From a virus, in the IMG/VR virus record IMGVR_UViG_3300008267_000294, positions 1 through 26,903 of that record: a stretch of DNA of 26,903 nucleotides; one strand, given 5' to 3'. The notes beneath the pieces were generated by a model. It had not been told where the DNA came from. It ran no database searches and saw nothing but the letters and a program-made list of their open reading frames with translations. How positions within the stretch are numbered: position 1 is the stretch's first letter; every line of letters starts with the position of its first letter. Positions 18,001 through 24,744 of the stretch are shown piece after piece. The position numbers and the translations under genes were made by a program.

Positions 18001-21000
18001 TGCGGTTAAGTCTGACGGTGGTCTTAGTGCCGAATTTTCAAAAATATTATTAGTATCAGGTGGTGTAGGAGATTCTATTAAATTTGGATAAACGCTTGCT
18101 CCGGCGGATATTACTACATTAGTTTCTATAACGGCCTGACAACTTGATTCAGTATTAATTATTGGAATATTTTGTAGTGGTGGTGGAAAATATCCTGTAA
18201 TATAACCTATATACGTAAAACCACAAGTTCTAGTTACGTCAAAACCCGCAGTTAAACTATTTCCTCCAGGTAGTATCGGTTGGTTAGCCTTAAATCTTGC
18301 TTGTACAATACACGTACTACTTATATCTGTTCCGTTTATGACGGGAGCATTATCATAATCTGATTCAACACCATAAAATCTTCTAAGGTCAAATCTAGTC
18401 TCAATGCTCGGTGAATTAATGTCGACCCCTCTTTGTAAAAATACTATTCTTGTATTTGGGTTTTGTCTTAAAAAAAGACCCCAAGTATCAATGTGTCCAA
18501 CATTGTGTGTTGTTTCATTCCAACAAACTTGTAAACAATTTGGGGATTGTCCATTATAACTTCTACTAATTAAAGCCGAATTAAACCATCTTGATGAATC
18601 TCTTGAAATGGGATTATCAAATGGTCTATCTGACCTTAAAAATCTCCATGGAAGTGAGAATCTTCTTTGGCTAGTATCGCTCGGTATGTCTAAACCTGGA
18701 ATCTCGCAATATACCCCGCCTTGAGCCGTAACACAAAGATATTCAGAGAGTAATCTCTCATCAATTACTTGGAAATATTCAATATCCGATGGATAACAAG
18801 TATTTCCGGGTCTTGAGCCGTCTCCAAATTGTAGTCCGGGTAATCCATTACCGTAAGCATCCTCCATACTGTAAACTGTAGTTAATAATGGTTCTGAACT
18901 TGTAATATCAGGATTTGCATATCTTACAGTATATGATTCAGGTTCCAATATTGTGGCCGAAACACCTGAAAATGTTCCAGTTCCTAAAAGTTGACTATTA
19001 TAATTTACATCAGTTGATTTACTTGGGTCCTGAAAAGTTAAAATATTTCCTCTTGTAAATCCAGTATTATCAACTAGTAAAACAATCATATTATCAAAAT
19101 GATAAAAATCATCGGGGTCATTCACATCAGGGTTAATAGTAACTTTAGCTTGATTCCATCCTATATTACCAGGACTAGGTGATTGGTCAGAATACGTATC
19201 TCCATTTGTAATAAAATGAGATGATACATTGTCAAAGTATTTTGCCTTAGTGTTAAATAGATTTAATCTTTCAGCAGGTGGTAAGGTTGTAGAAAACAAA
19301 TCTACGTTTGCATTTCCTATAGCTCCTCTCCAAAAAGTAACTTTTCTTATAAATGGGTCAGCCGCTGAATTACCTACACATGCAGCCCTCAATCCTTGTT
19401 GATACTCTTCATCGTTAAAAATTAGACCAGTTCCAGGTCCTGTACCTCTAAATGCGCTACCTAAACGGCCGAAAGGCCCGTATTGGTGTTCAAAAAATTC
19501 AGGATATGCGGAGTTAGTATTTAAATCCGCCAAATAAGATATATTACCCTCTTCTAACTGCTCTAAATTTTGATTTAACTGAAAAGCAATAGTATTATTT
19601 GTCTCATCCAAATCTTGGTCAACTACTTTACATCTACATCTTTCGCATCCATCTTCGGTATACAAAAACAAAGGTAACCTAACATTTTTAAACGGATTTT
19701 TTAATAATTCATCAAGTGGTTGTGGTTCTTTACATTCTTTGTCTCGTATTCCTAATTTTCTTAAAGAATTACAAATCCAATATATTAATTTTTGTATAGC
19801 CCAAACAATTGTTAACACTACCGCAAAAATTGGCCATAAAAAGGCAAGTACGTGTAGAAATATTAATATTTGAAAAAATGAGAATTTGAGTATGGTCAAT
19901 AATACGTTTGCCAGAACATACAATAGATTATATCTATAATACACGTCATTTGTTGGGAATGTATTATAATTCCCTTCACATGTGTCGTCCAATATGTGTT
20001 TTACTTGTATTGATTTTTGTGGAAAAATTCTATTTGTGTATCTGTCTAAGAGTTGGGAGATAGTATAGACTTTATTATATTGGAACTCGTAAAATCTATC
20101 TTGGCAATTTATTGCTTCGTTAATCATTGCAGAATCTCCATAATCTTCCCAGCTAACACTAAAAGCATAGGACGATTGCATTGTAAACTGAGAAGTATTG
20201 AGAACATCAAAAGTAATAGTTGTGTCTTCAACAGTTGTGTCAATTATATAATATTTTATTTCAACAACATTAGCCGCCAAAAGTGGCATCGGAATAGTAT
20301 TATAATACTCAGGTCTTTCTACACCATCAACTAAAATTACATATGACTCTAAATTATTAGTATTAATTACATTATAATAATCGTCATTTGTTGGTGTTAT
20401 TTGAACTTCATATGGACCAAGATTTGCTTGTTCTCCTTCGGCAGGTACTTCAATTGGTAGGTCTATTGTCAACTTTGGGATGGTTTCAATAGAATTATTC
20501 CCACCTGGGTCATCTGCAGGATTGTCCATATTGGAGTCATTCCAACCATACTCTTTAATGTTTGGGACTAAGAAATATGCTCGTCTATTTTCTTCACTTA
20601 ATGATGGTGACTGTTGCCATTTAATTTTAAATCTATATTTTCCTCTTACGGGAACACCTACCTTACCGTCAGGAGATATTCTTCTAATCCCATTCTCATC
20701 TGTGTAGACATAGTCTAGGTTCATTGGTAATTCAATCATCCAAGTACCGTTTTCGTCAATAAGTTTTCCGTCATTTTGTAATTTAAAATTTTCAAGAACG
20801 GGTCTCCCTAAATTGTCGGTAAAAATAGTTTGTCTTATCGTTTCAATTTGACCCGGTCCCGCAATCATATTACAAAGCCATCCTTGTTTTGCCGGTACCC
20901 TACATCTTTTTTTCAATTTCTTTTTGTCAGTACTCGAGAACATAGAACCAATAAAAACCGCAGTGGGTTGGAATTCAATCCCACCTTCTGAAGTTAAGTC

Positions 21001-21720
21001 AAAGTCAGCTCTTGTTATGTAGTGTTGACACACTCCGTCTTGTCCAAAAAAAGGTTGAATTTGTACTACTTTAGTTAAAGTAACAATTTGTGGTAATTCA
21101 CTATAATTCTCAGAAAATTTAAATTTGGTTCCATTAACTTGAGCCTCAGTAGCTCTTCCCATTCTTATTAAATCTTGAGGTGTTAATGAAAATTCACCAA
21201 TGTCTGAAAGGTCAACTTGCATAAAAATGTCATGTTGTCCAAGGGGTAAACCAAATATCATGTAGTCACCAGCGTCATTTGTTTTTGCGGTAAACTTATA
21301 GTATTTATCGTAAACTTCAATTACTGTTGGGTTTGTTAATGCGTCAATTCTTTCAGGAAAGGTTCCAACCGCAACGTGACCAGAGTGTGAAGGGGTGTAA
21401 GGTAATAAATTATACTTGTACCCGTCCTCATTGAAGTCATCAAATCCTTTATATGGATAAAGAGTTGATACGATGGGATTACTTTCGTCTTCGGGGCTAA
21501 TTGGTATAAAAATAGAAACTCTAGCGTTAACAATCCCATAACCTTTATTTGCAAAAACTCTTCCGCAAATTACACCATAATCAGCACAACTTCTTGTGTA
21601 TACATTGTTTGGATAAATCGCTAAAGATAAAATTTCTAATTTATCGTAGTCTTGGTCAAGTTTTACTGGTATTGTTCTATTCGCACCTAATTGCGTACGA
21701 ATTCTAAAAGAATTGGGCAT
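14995..21720 (-). CDS. Giant virion protein with CNA-B-like domain and hydrophobic segment
   Basis: 2241 aa, one uninterrupted frame of 6.7 kb from the ATG at 21720. Residues about 49-171 resemble a carboxypeptidase-regulatory/CNA-B-like beta-sandwich (GVICGRVFANKGYGIVNARV, then TNDAGDYMIFGLPLGQHDI). Residues about 296-368 may be a second such fold. Residues 597-655 are strongly hydrophobic with few charges, enough for two membrane helices, followed by a basic stretch (RKLGIRDKECK) and a CERCRC cluster at 692-697. Near residues 770-810 a TLPPAERLNLFNTKAKYFD motif looks conserved in phages of this kind. A further Cys cluster (CPGCCRY) lies near residue 1497. The C-terminus ends in APFHFYFGLKQGASAMDRFI. 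It follows gp6 and precedes other tail genes, so a baseplate wedge or central spike-fibre protein is likely; T4 gp7 occupies that place, but I see no homology to it. It is not a helical tape measure. Confidence 0.72.
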   Translation of the reverse strand: MPNSFRIRTQLGANRTIPVKLDQDYDKLEILSLAIYPNNVYTRSCADYGVICGRVFANKGYGIVNARVSIFIPISPEDESNPIVSTLYPYKGFDDFNEDGYKYNLLPYTPSHSGHVAVGTFPERIDALTNPTVIEVYDKYYKFTAKTNDAGDYMIFGLPLGQHDIFMQVDLSDIGEFSLTPQDLIRMGRATEAQVNGTKFKFSENYSELPQIVTLTKVVQIQPFFGQDGVCQHYITRADFDLTSEGGIEFQPTAVFIGSMFSSTDKKKLKKRCRVPAKQGWLCNMIAGPGQIETIRQTIFTDNLGRPVLENFKLQNDGKLIDENGTWMIELPMNLDYVYTDENGIRRISPDGKVGVPVRGKYRFKIKWQQSPSLSEENRRAYFLVPNIKEYGWNDSNMDNPADDPGGNNSIETIPKLTIDLPIEVPAEGEQANLGPYEVQITPTNDDYYNVINTNNLESYVILVDGVERPEYYNTIPMPLLAANVVEIKYYIIDTTVEDTTITFDVLNTSQFTMQSSYAFSVSWEDYGDSAMINEAINCQDRFYEFQYNKVYTISQLLDRYTNRIFPQKSIQVKHILDDTCEGNYNTFPTNDVYYRYNLLYVLANVLLTILKFSFFQILIFLHVLAFLWPIFAVVLTIVWAIQKLIYWICNSLRKLGIRDKECKEPQPLDELLKNPFKNVRLPLFLYTEDGCERCRCKVVDQDLDETNNTIAFQLNQNLEQLEEGNISYLADLNTNSAYPEFFEHQYGPFGRLGSAFRGTGPGTGLIFNDEEYQQGLRAACVGNSAADPFIRKVTFWRGAIGNANVDLFSTTLPPAERLNLFNTKAKYFDNVSSHFITNGDTYSDQSPSPGNIGWNQAKVTINPDVNDPDDFYHFDNMIVLLVDNTGFTRGNILTFQDPSKSTDVNYNSQLLGTGTFSGVSATILEPESYTVRYANPDITSSEPLLTTVYSMEDAYGNGLPGLQFGDGSRPGNTCYPSDIEYFQVIDERLLSEYLCVTAQGGVYCEIPGLDIPSDTSQRRFSLPWRFLRSDRPFDNPISRDSSRWFNSALISRSYNGQSPNCLQVCWNETTHNVGHIDTWGLFLRQNPNTRIVFLQRGVDINSPSIETRFDLRRFYGVESDYDNAPVINGTDISSTCIVQARFKANQPILPGGNSLTAGFDVTRTCGFTYIGYITGYFPPPLQNIPIINTESSCQAVIETNVVISAGASVYPNLIESPTPPDTNNIFENSALRPPSDLTARIRIFLRFESEVNDPEGLRVLFLKLDNVPGVTSIVVNTFPITIGENTIDQTFNVSGFEVDPTIRYELGFLNLSSGNITLLADTPSWVTDNPNGLRLPKHHLIINNEQPQIYFPSQFFTYGSNYTSYDTTMPNFYSALDTEAIQYGWVDGERWRPNASFNLEDGVYGQETYSFLTISPDNWYYRSMGALAAPSPDSHLYIPCSRSTLGLSDSGGFENSYVCGDALQDQEAGGQNYVCDSDNRWDSTDNGRYTECPGCCRYRANLYDDYLTYHSAPRNIDRNNVGGYWGREYVEGGSALANKYERYQDTWQKVYSTYLNCVYENPNGGSNANGPQWGPIQFTPSGAYLSGGGNCEGSQNDHPTQVRNWTWFTAQYISPVYAVFPNVPSPGIPENLWYVNPNHYVTMSNRFNQVMRTDRLPSSTSVQTDGNGNGYLLHQNGGFSIFVINRDCTFEQEGGGDLPTPEFTSDLDYDILGGVDSPLGNVAASLTDCTKAVDLNSYYTDADENPQIQPGGDGYSSEPASGADWLWFVRGVGCYNIVSKPLRSLFFHDVPADAGVVDPGGTQKKYSDFATVVEWIQRLKLTFSLCFDVYSHTFSNNWINGTLYAFPFQNATTFNSQNKPVRAFCRDTIYFHDPLNNYYYRSSPWNGTDFIGRPRYSSSESRIYGNVRNLLFPTTIIDMGPKTSFIQEIVYSDDYDGYIIPRIPSTTFQDVTDILNLFILSRLVNTSFIQQLFPLPDASGNEQGGDDPSVGAFFKNSRWQNGELFGSGLLPGLVDADYSQLISINSEFGVNEFSPENYTNNDLIFAEDTVTPTYPYFGIFFSGDNQMRDYISPRRTIWNVTASTLPQPGDFTDITVKTQVVPFYQWNVFHNLDSPPSLFGTQSNNFITEFNSGLYTNSSTFPNGFFSHGYQTLDRFGLTSEYFAPGLNNTFYYKGYLINYSAGTDADGNVVVIPVNRIPDSARFRYTFGAPFHFYFGLKQGASAMDRFIQKYVDTNIVYE
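19756..19932 (-). other. Hydrophobic membrane-type segment in the giant protein
   Basis: Residues 597-655 are mainly Leu, Ile, Val, Phe, Ala and Trp, with isolated Lys at 612, 644 and 654. It fits two transmembrane helices and is followed by basic residues. The flanking domains look soluble and beta-rich. Confidence 0.75.
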
Positions 21721-21743
21721 AACTATTTTTTTTATAAATAGTT
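21721..21743 (-). promoter_or_regulatory. Possible hairpin directly before the giant-protein start
   Basis: On the coding strand, arms AACTATTT and AAATAGTT form an 8-base-pair stem around a 7-base A-rich loop, ending right at the ATG of 21720. It has only one G-C pair per side and lies in AT-rich DNA, so it may be chance. It is within the 57-base gap after gp6, the largest gap in the window. Confidence 0.3.
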
Positions 21744-21777
21744 TAAGTAAAATTTTAAAAAAATAAATGATGAATCC

Positions 21778-23616
21778 TTACGAGAAGTTCACAGAGGACA
21801 TATTTTTAACTCTAATTATAATATCTTCTCCGGGTATTCTAACTTGATATATTTGAGTTGGTTCCGCAAATATTGTGTCATCAATTAATTCAATTTTTTT
21901 AGTTGTTACATCAGAATATTTTTGAGACGTTTCAGATGAAGAATATTGTCCACCAACTTTATTGTACACTGAAATATCTGATATTGTTACAACCCCATTT
22001 TCTGACTGTATAATTCTTCTTAATTCAGATATATTAACATTTTCACCCATTTCTCTATTAATAGGGCTCATAAAATCAGAAATTTTTACAATAACATTTG
22101 AAATTATTACCCCCTGATTTTGTGAAGCGTCCAAAACTAAAGATACATCAAAAGACAAATCTATTACATTTGCTGAAGTTACAAAAATATAATCATTAAT
22201 CATTCTATAGTTTGACAAATAGTTTGCGATATTTCTTTTTAAAGTGTCAGAAATTACAGGCACCAATTTTCCAGCACTATCATAAGATAATATATTAATT
22301 TTAATTTTGTTATCTTCTTCTGTAATAGCAACTTTAGCAGGTGCTCCGAATTGGGATGGCATTTTTCTTAATAATGACTCGTAATCATTAACTGTTACAG
22401 CTCTATTTTGGGCCGAAAAATTAAATGTTGTATAATATCTAACTTCTTCAGTTGTTGGGACTCCAGCCCCTCCAATTGCTGCGGTTATATTTGTACAACC
22501 TAATGAATTTATTACATTTGTATTTGTCGTTGTTGAGGGTCCATTTACATTAAAATTTACCGTACCAATTTGGTTAATTACATTAACACCGACATTTGTA
22601 CCTAAACCACCACCTATTCTATATTGAATAAAAAGAGTTGAATTTGATTTTAATGTCGACCCTAAAGAAAAATTATTTTGGTATTTTGAGAGGTCTAGTG
22701 GGGCTCCGTTTCTTGCAAAATCTCTTAAAAGTTCATCAGATGAAACATTACCTCCACCAAAAGTAAGTTTACAAAATCCTTCGGGGGTAAATTCACTAAT
22801 AAATCTACTATTTGTTTGAATATACCTACCAACTTTAATTCCAGGGGTATCAGAAGCCTTGGTTGGGTCTTCTACAAATATTCTATCTTCAGCAAGTGCT
22901 TGAACTTCATACCATCTATTTGTCGCCCCCAAAAATTCTTGGGTGGATGGTACATTTGTATATGTGGTTCCATCTTTAAGTAGAACACTAGTAACTCCTA
23001 AAACATTTTTTTCAGGTAAAAAAACTTCGTAGAAGGGTCTTGATTCCGCATCTCCAATACTTTTTCTAAATACTTTTGTTAATCCATTAACAACTGCCTC
23101 ACGTTTAACTATTGTGTAGTTAATTAATTGACTATTAGCATTAAAATTTGGAATTACTTTTCTATTCGGGAATCCGCTACTATTATAATTTGATGAAAAA
23201 TCAATGTCATCAGCAAGTTCAAAAACTTGTCCAGCACCAAGAACTTGGCTACCTCTTCTTAATATCCCACAATATCTCAAATCTTCTTTGTCTCCAAGAG
23301 CTGGAACAACAATAGAAAACTCACATAATGCAACCGAAGGTCTTTGACCTGGTATTTTTAACCCGTAAGTTCTTGCAATATTGTATATTGAAGACCTTTG
23401 TTGAGCATATTGAAGAACTGTTTCTTGTAAACTTCTATCAATATGGTAATGAAGATTATCGGTTACCGCAGCGTTCAAATCCATGAAAACACTGAATATC
23501 GCGGCGTCATTAAAATTTGTTACTAACTCAGGATAATAAGTTTTTGTGAAATTAATCAGCTCTTGTCTGATATTTTGAAAATCTCTTGTGGTATATGAAA
23601 TTTGCTTATTAGCCAT
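21778..23616 (-). CDS. gp6: Baseplate wedge protein, gp6/Baseplate_J-like
   Basis: 612 aa, ATG start 5 bases after the gp25-like gene. In contractile tails gp6-type proteins form the wedge ring around the hub that couples sheath contraction to baseplate opening. The N-terminus (residues 1-90) has the family pattern: YTTRDFQNIRQELINFTK, then FNDAAIFSVFMDLNAAVTDN and YHIDRSLQETVLQYAQQRSS leading to a YGL turn. The middle holds an FGGGNVSSD segment (286-294) and QYRIGGGLGTN. The C-terminal part has NRAVTVNDYESLL (404-416) followed by alternating strands and helices, the usual end of Baseplate_J proteins. Length is close to T4 gp6 (about 660). Adjacent gp25 supports the call. The start lies after an A-rich leader without a Shine-Dalgarno motif. 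Confidence 0.9.
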   Translation of the reverse strand: MANKQISYTTRDFQNIRQELINFTKTYYPELVTNFNDAAIFSVFMDLNAAVTDNLHYHIDRSLQETVLQYAQQRSSIYNIARTYGLKIPGQRPSVALCEFSIVVPALGDKEDLRYCGILRRGSQVLGAGQVFELADDIDFSSNYNSSGFPNRKVIPNFNANSQLINYTIVKREAVVNGLTKVFRKSIGDAESRPFYEVFLPEKNVLGVTSVLLKDGTTYTNVPSTQEFLGATNRWYEVQALAEDRIFVEDPTKASDTPGIKVGRYIQTNSRFISEFTPEGFCKLTFGGGNVSSDELLRDFARNGAPLDLSKYQNNFSLGSTLKSNSTLFIQYRIGGGLGTNVGVNVINQIGTVNFNVNGPSTTTNTNVINSLGCTNITAAIGGAGVPTTEEVRYYTTFNFSAQNRAVTVNDYESLLRKMPSQFGAPAKVAITEEDNKIKINILSYDSAGKLVPVISDTLKRNIANYLSNYRMINDYIFVTSANVIDLSFDVSLVLDASQNQGVIISNVIVKISDFMSPINREMGENVNISELRRIIQSENGVVTISDISVYNKVGGQYSSSETSQKYSDVTTKKIELIDDTIFAEPTQIYQVRIPGEDIIIRVKNMSSVNFS

Positions 23617-23621
23617 TTTTG

Positions 23622-24065
23622 TTATAAATTTATAATTATGAAGTCACTAGAATTAAATACATTACTAGTAATTGTGTAATCTATTTTTACTTTAGCTGTA
23701 TATTCTACTGAGGACCTTCCAGGCATTTCAAAAGTTTTAGTTTCATTAACTCCCCCAATCTCATCATCCGTTGCTGGATATACTGATATTTTATTAATCT
23801 GTAGATTTGGGATGTATATTCTAACCGAATCTCTTATCTCGGCCTCTATTTGATTAAACGTTGGCCCATCGAGAGGTTCAAATATAAATTCATATAAACG
23901 AGTCCCAAAATCAGGCATGAAATATCTTGAACCTTTTCTTGTCAATAAAAGATGAATTAAACTATTTCTAATCTCTTCATCTTCAAAATCGGAAAGGTCT
24001 AAATATTTTCCGTCAAATGAATCTCTAAAAGGAAACGTTACACCGTATGTTTTTCCATTTGCCAT
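23622..24065 (-). CDS. gp25: Baseplate wedge protein, gp25-like (GPW_gp25 family)
   Basis: 147 aa, ATG start, 17 bases after the 207-aa gene. Members of this family sit in the inner baseplate and help start sheath assembly. The diagnostic segment is GSRYFMPDFGTRLYEFIFEP at residues 45-64, with the P-x-F-G-x-x-L core and the FEP end. It is followed by an amphipathic helix (FNQIEAEIRDSVRIYIPNLQ) and a strand pair with a short insertion at about 100-118. Size is normal for the family (about 130-150). It is directly upstream of the gp6-like gene, a common pairing in phages and in contractile injection systems. Confidence 0.93.
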   Translation of the reverse strand: MANGKTYGVTFPFRDSFDGKYLDLSDFEDEEIRNSLIHLLLTRKGSRYFMPDFGTRLYEFIFEPLDGPTFNQIEAEIRDSVRIYIPNLQINKISVYPATDDEIGGVNETKTFEMPGRSSVEYTAKVKIDYTITSNVFNSSDFIIINL

Positions 24066-24082
24066 ATCATATAAATATGGAA

Positions 24083-24706
24083 CTATTCAATTTCATTAAT
24101 ATCATAATAATAACAATCTCCATTATCTGCAACCCATCTATCAGATAGTGTTTCAACTGAAGGTAATTCAGTATCAACTTTTATTTCTTTTGGTTCAATT
24201 GGGAATTTATTTGTTATCCAATTTGAGTCTTTCCAAAAAATTCTATTGTTTGGTTGACACATTAAATATCCATCGTCAGCTACTAATATATGCCCACACT
24301 TATAGTCTGAGGGTTCGTCCGAATAAGAATTTTTATACCAATCTACTGTCATCATATATGTCGCCCAAACCTTTGACCCATCTCTTAAAATTACTTGACA
24401 TCTTTTTTCGTACAAATAATCATATGTTATTACTGTAACATTTTCAGAAAAACAATCCCATAATTGTTTAAAATGAAATGGAACATCCTTGTCTGGTTCA
24501 CGCATGAATATATCTGAAATTGGTACTCTTGACCTTAACATTCCATAATCCGTCATTATATGGAAAGTAAGTATTTTACCGGCCACAGACTGAACCGCAA
24601 ATGCATAAGCTTTGTGAAATTTATTATTATCCTCAGGATTTTTTGTAAAATGTGAAACCCTAATCAAACACTTAAATAATTCAATATTTTCGTTTAATAC
24701 CGCCAT
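24083..24706 (-). CDS. Conserved phage protein of unknown function, upstream of gp25
   Basis: 207 aa, ATG at 24706, first gene after the terminator hairpin and so probably first in the tail transcript. It begins LNENIELFKCLIRVSHFTK, then a core with AFAVQSVAGKILTFHIMTDYG, PFHFKQLWDCFSENVTVITY and a KCGHILVADDGYLMCQPNNR segment. I recall proteins with the same order of motifs (a 'F.C.vR..y', 'LWDC.S', 'KCGH', 'QPNN' series) in large phages, where they sit near structural genes, but not a function. There is no signal peptide or membrane helix; the protein looks like one compact alpha/beta or beta-barrel domain. A small baseplate or tail accessory protein is the simplest reading from its place. 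Confidence 0.75.
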   Translation of the reverse strand: MAVLNENIELFKCLIRVSHFTKNPEDNNKFHKAYAFAVQSVAGKILTFHIMTDYGMLRSRVPISDIFMREPDKDVPFHFKQLWDCFSENVTVITYDYLYEKRCQVILRDGSKVWATYMMTVDWYKNSYSDEPSDYKCGHILVADDGYLMCQPNNRIFWKDSNWITNKFPIEPKEIKVDTELPSVETLSDRWVADNGDCYYYDINEIE

Positions 24707-24719
24707 AGTTTTAAATTTA

Positions 24720-24741
24720 AAATCCCGATTTCTCGGGATTT
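24720..24741 (-). terminator. Terminator hairpin after nrdA, GAAA tetraloop
   Basis: On the coding strand a perfect 9-base-pair stem (AAATCCCGA with TCGGGATTT) closes a GAAA tetraloop, three bases after the nrdA stop. It is followed by TTAAATTTAAAA, only a partial U-run. It separates the nucleotide-metabolism gene from the tail operon. Readthrough or an RNA-processing/3'-end-protection role is possible. Confidence 0.75.
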
Positions 24742-24744
24742 ATT

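Noticed and set aside
19756-19932. Hydrophobic segment considered as a separate holin gene
   Set aside because: It lies in frame in the middle of the giant protein with no internal start context or stop around it.
21733-21740. TATAAATA, identical to the T4 late promoter core, also at 24070-24077
   Set aside because: Both are on the plus strand, antisense to every gene here, and such octamers are expected by chance in AT-rich junctions.
23622-23635. Perfect 14-base palindrome TTATAAATTTATAA at the gp25 stop, considered as promoter or operator
   Set aside because: It is all A/T, mostly coding (last codons of gp25), and a transcript starting from it would have almost no leader before gp6.
21778-24065. 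gp25-gp6 pair considered as part of a bacterial contractile injection system rather than a phage
   Set aside because: The adjacent ribonucleotide reductase and the phage-type fibre favour a phage. No sheath, tube or AAA+ gene of an injection system is visible, though those could be outside the window.
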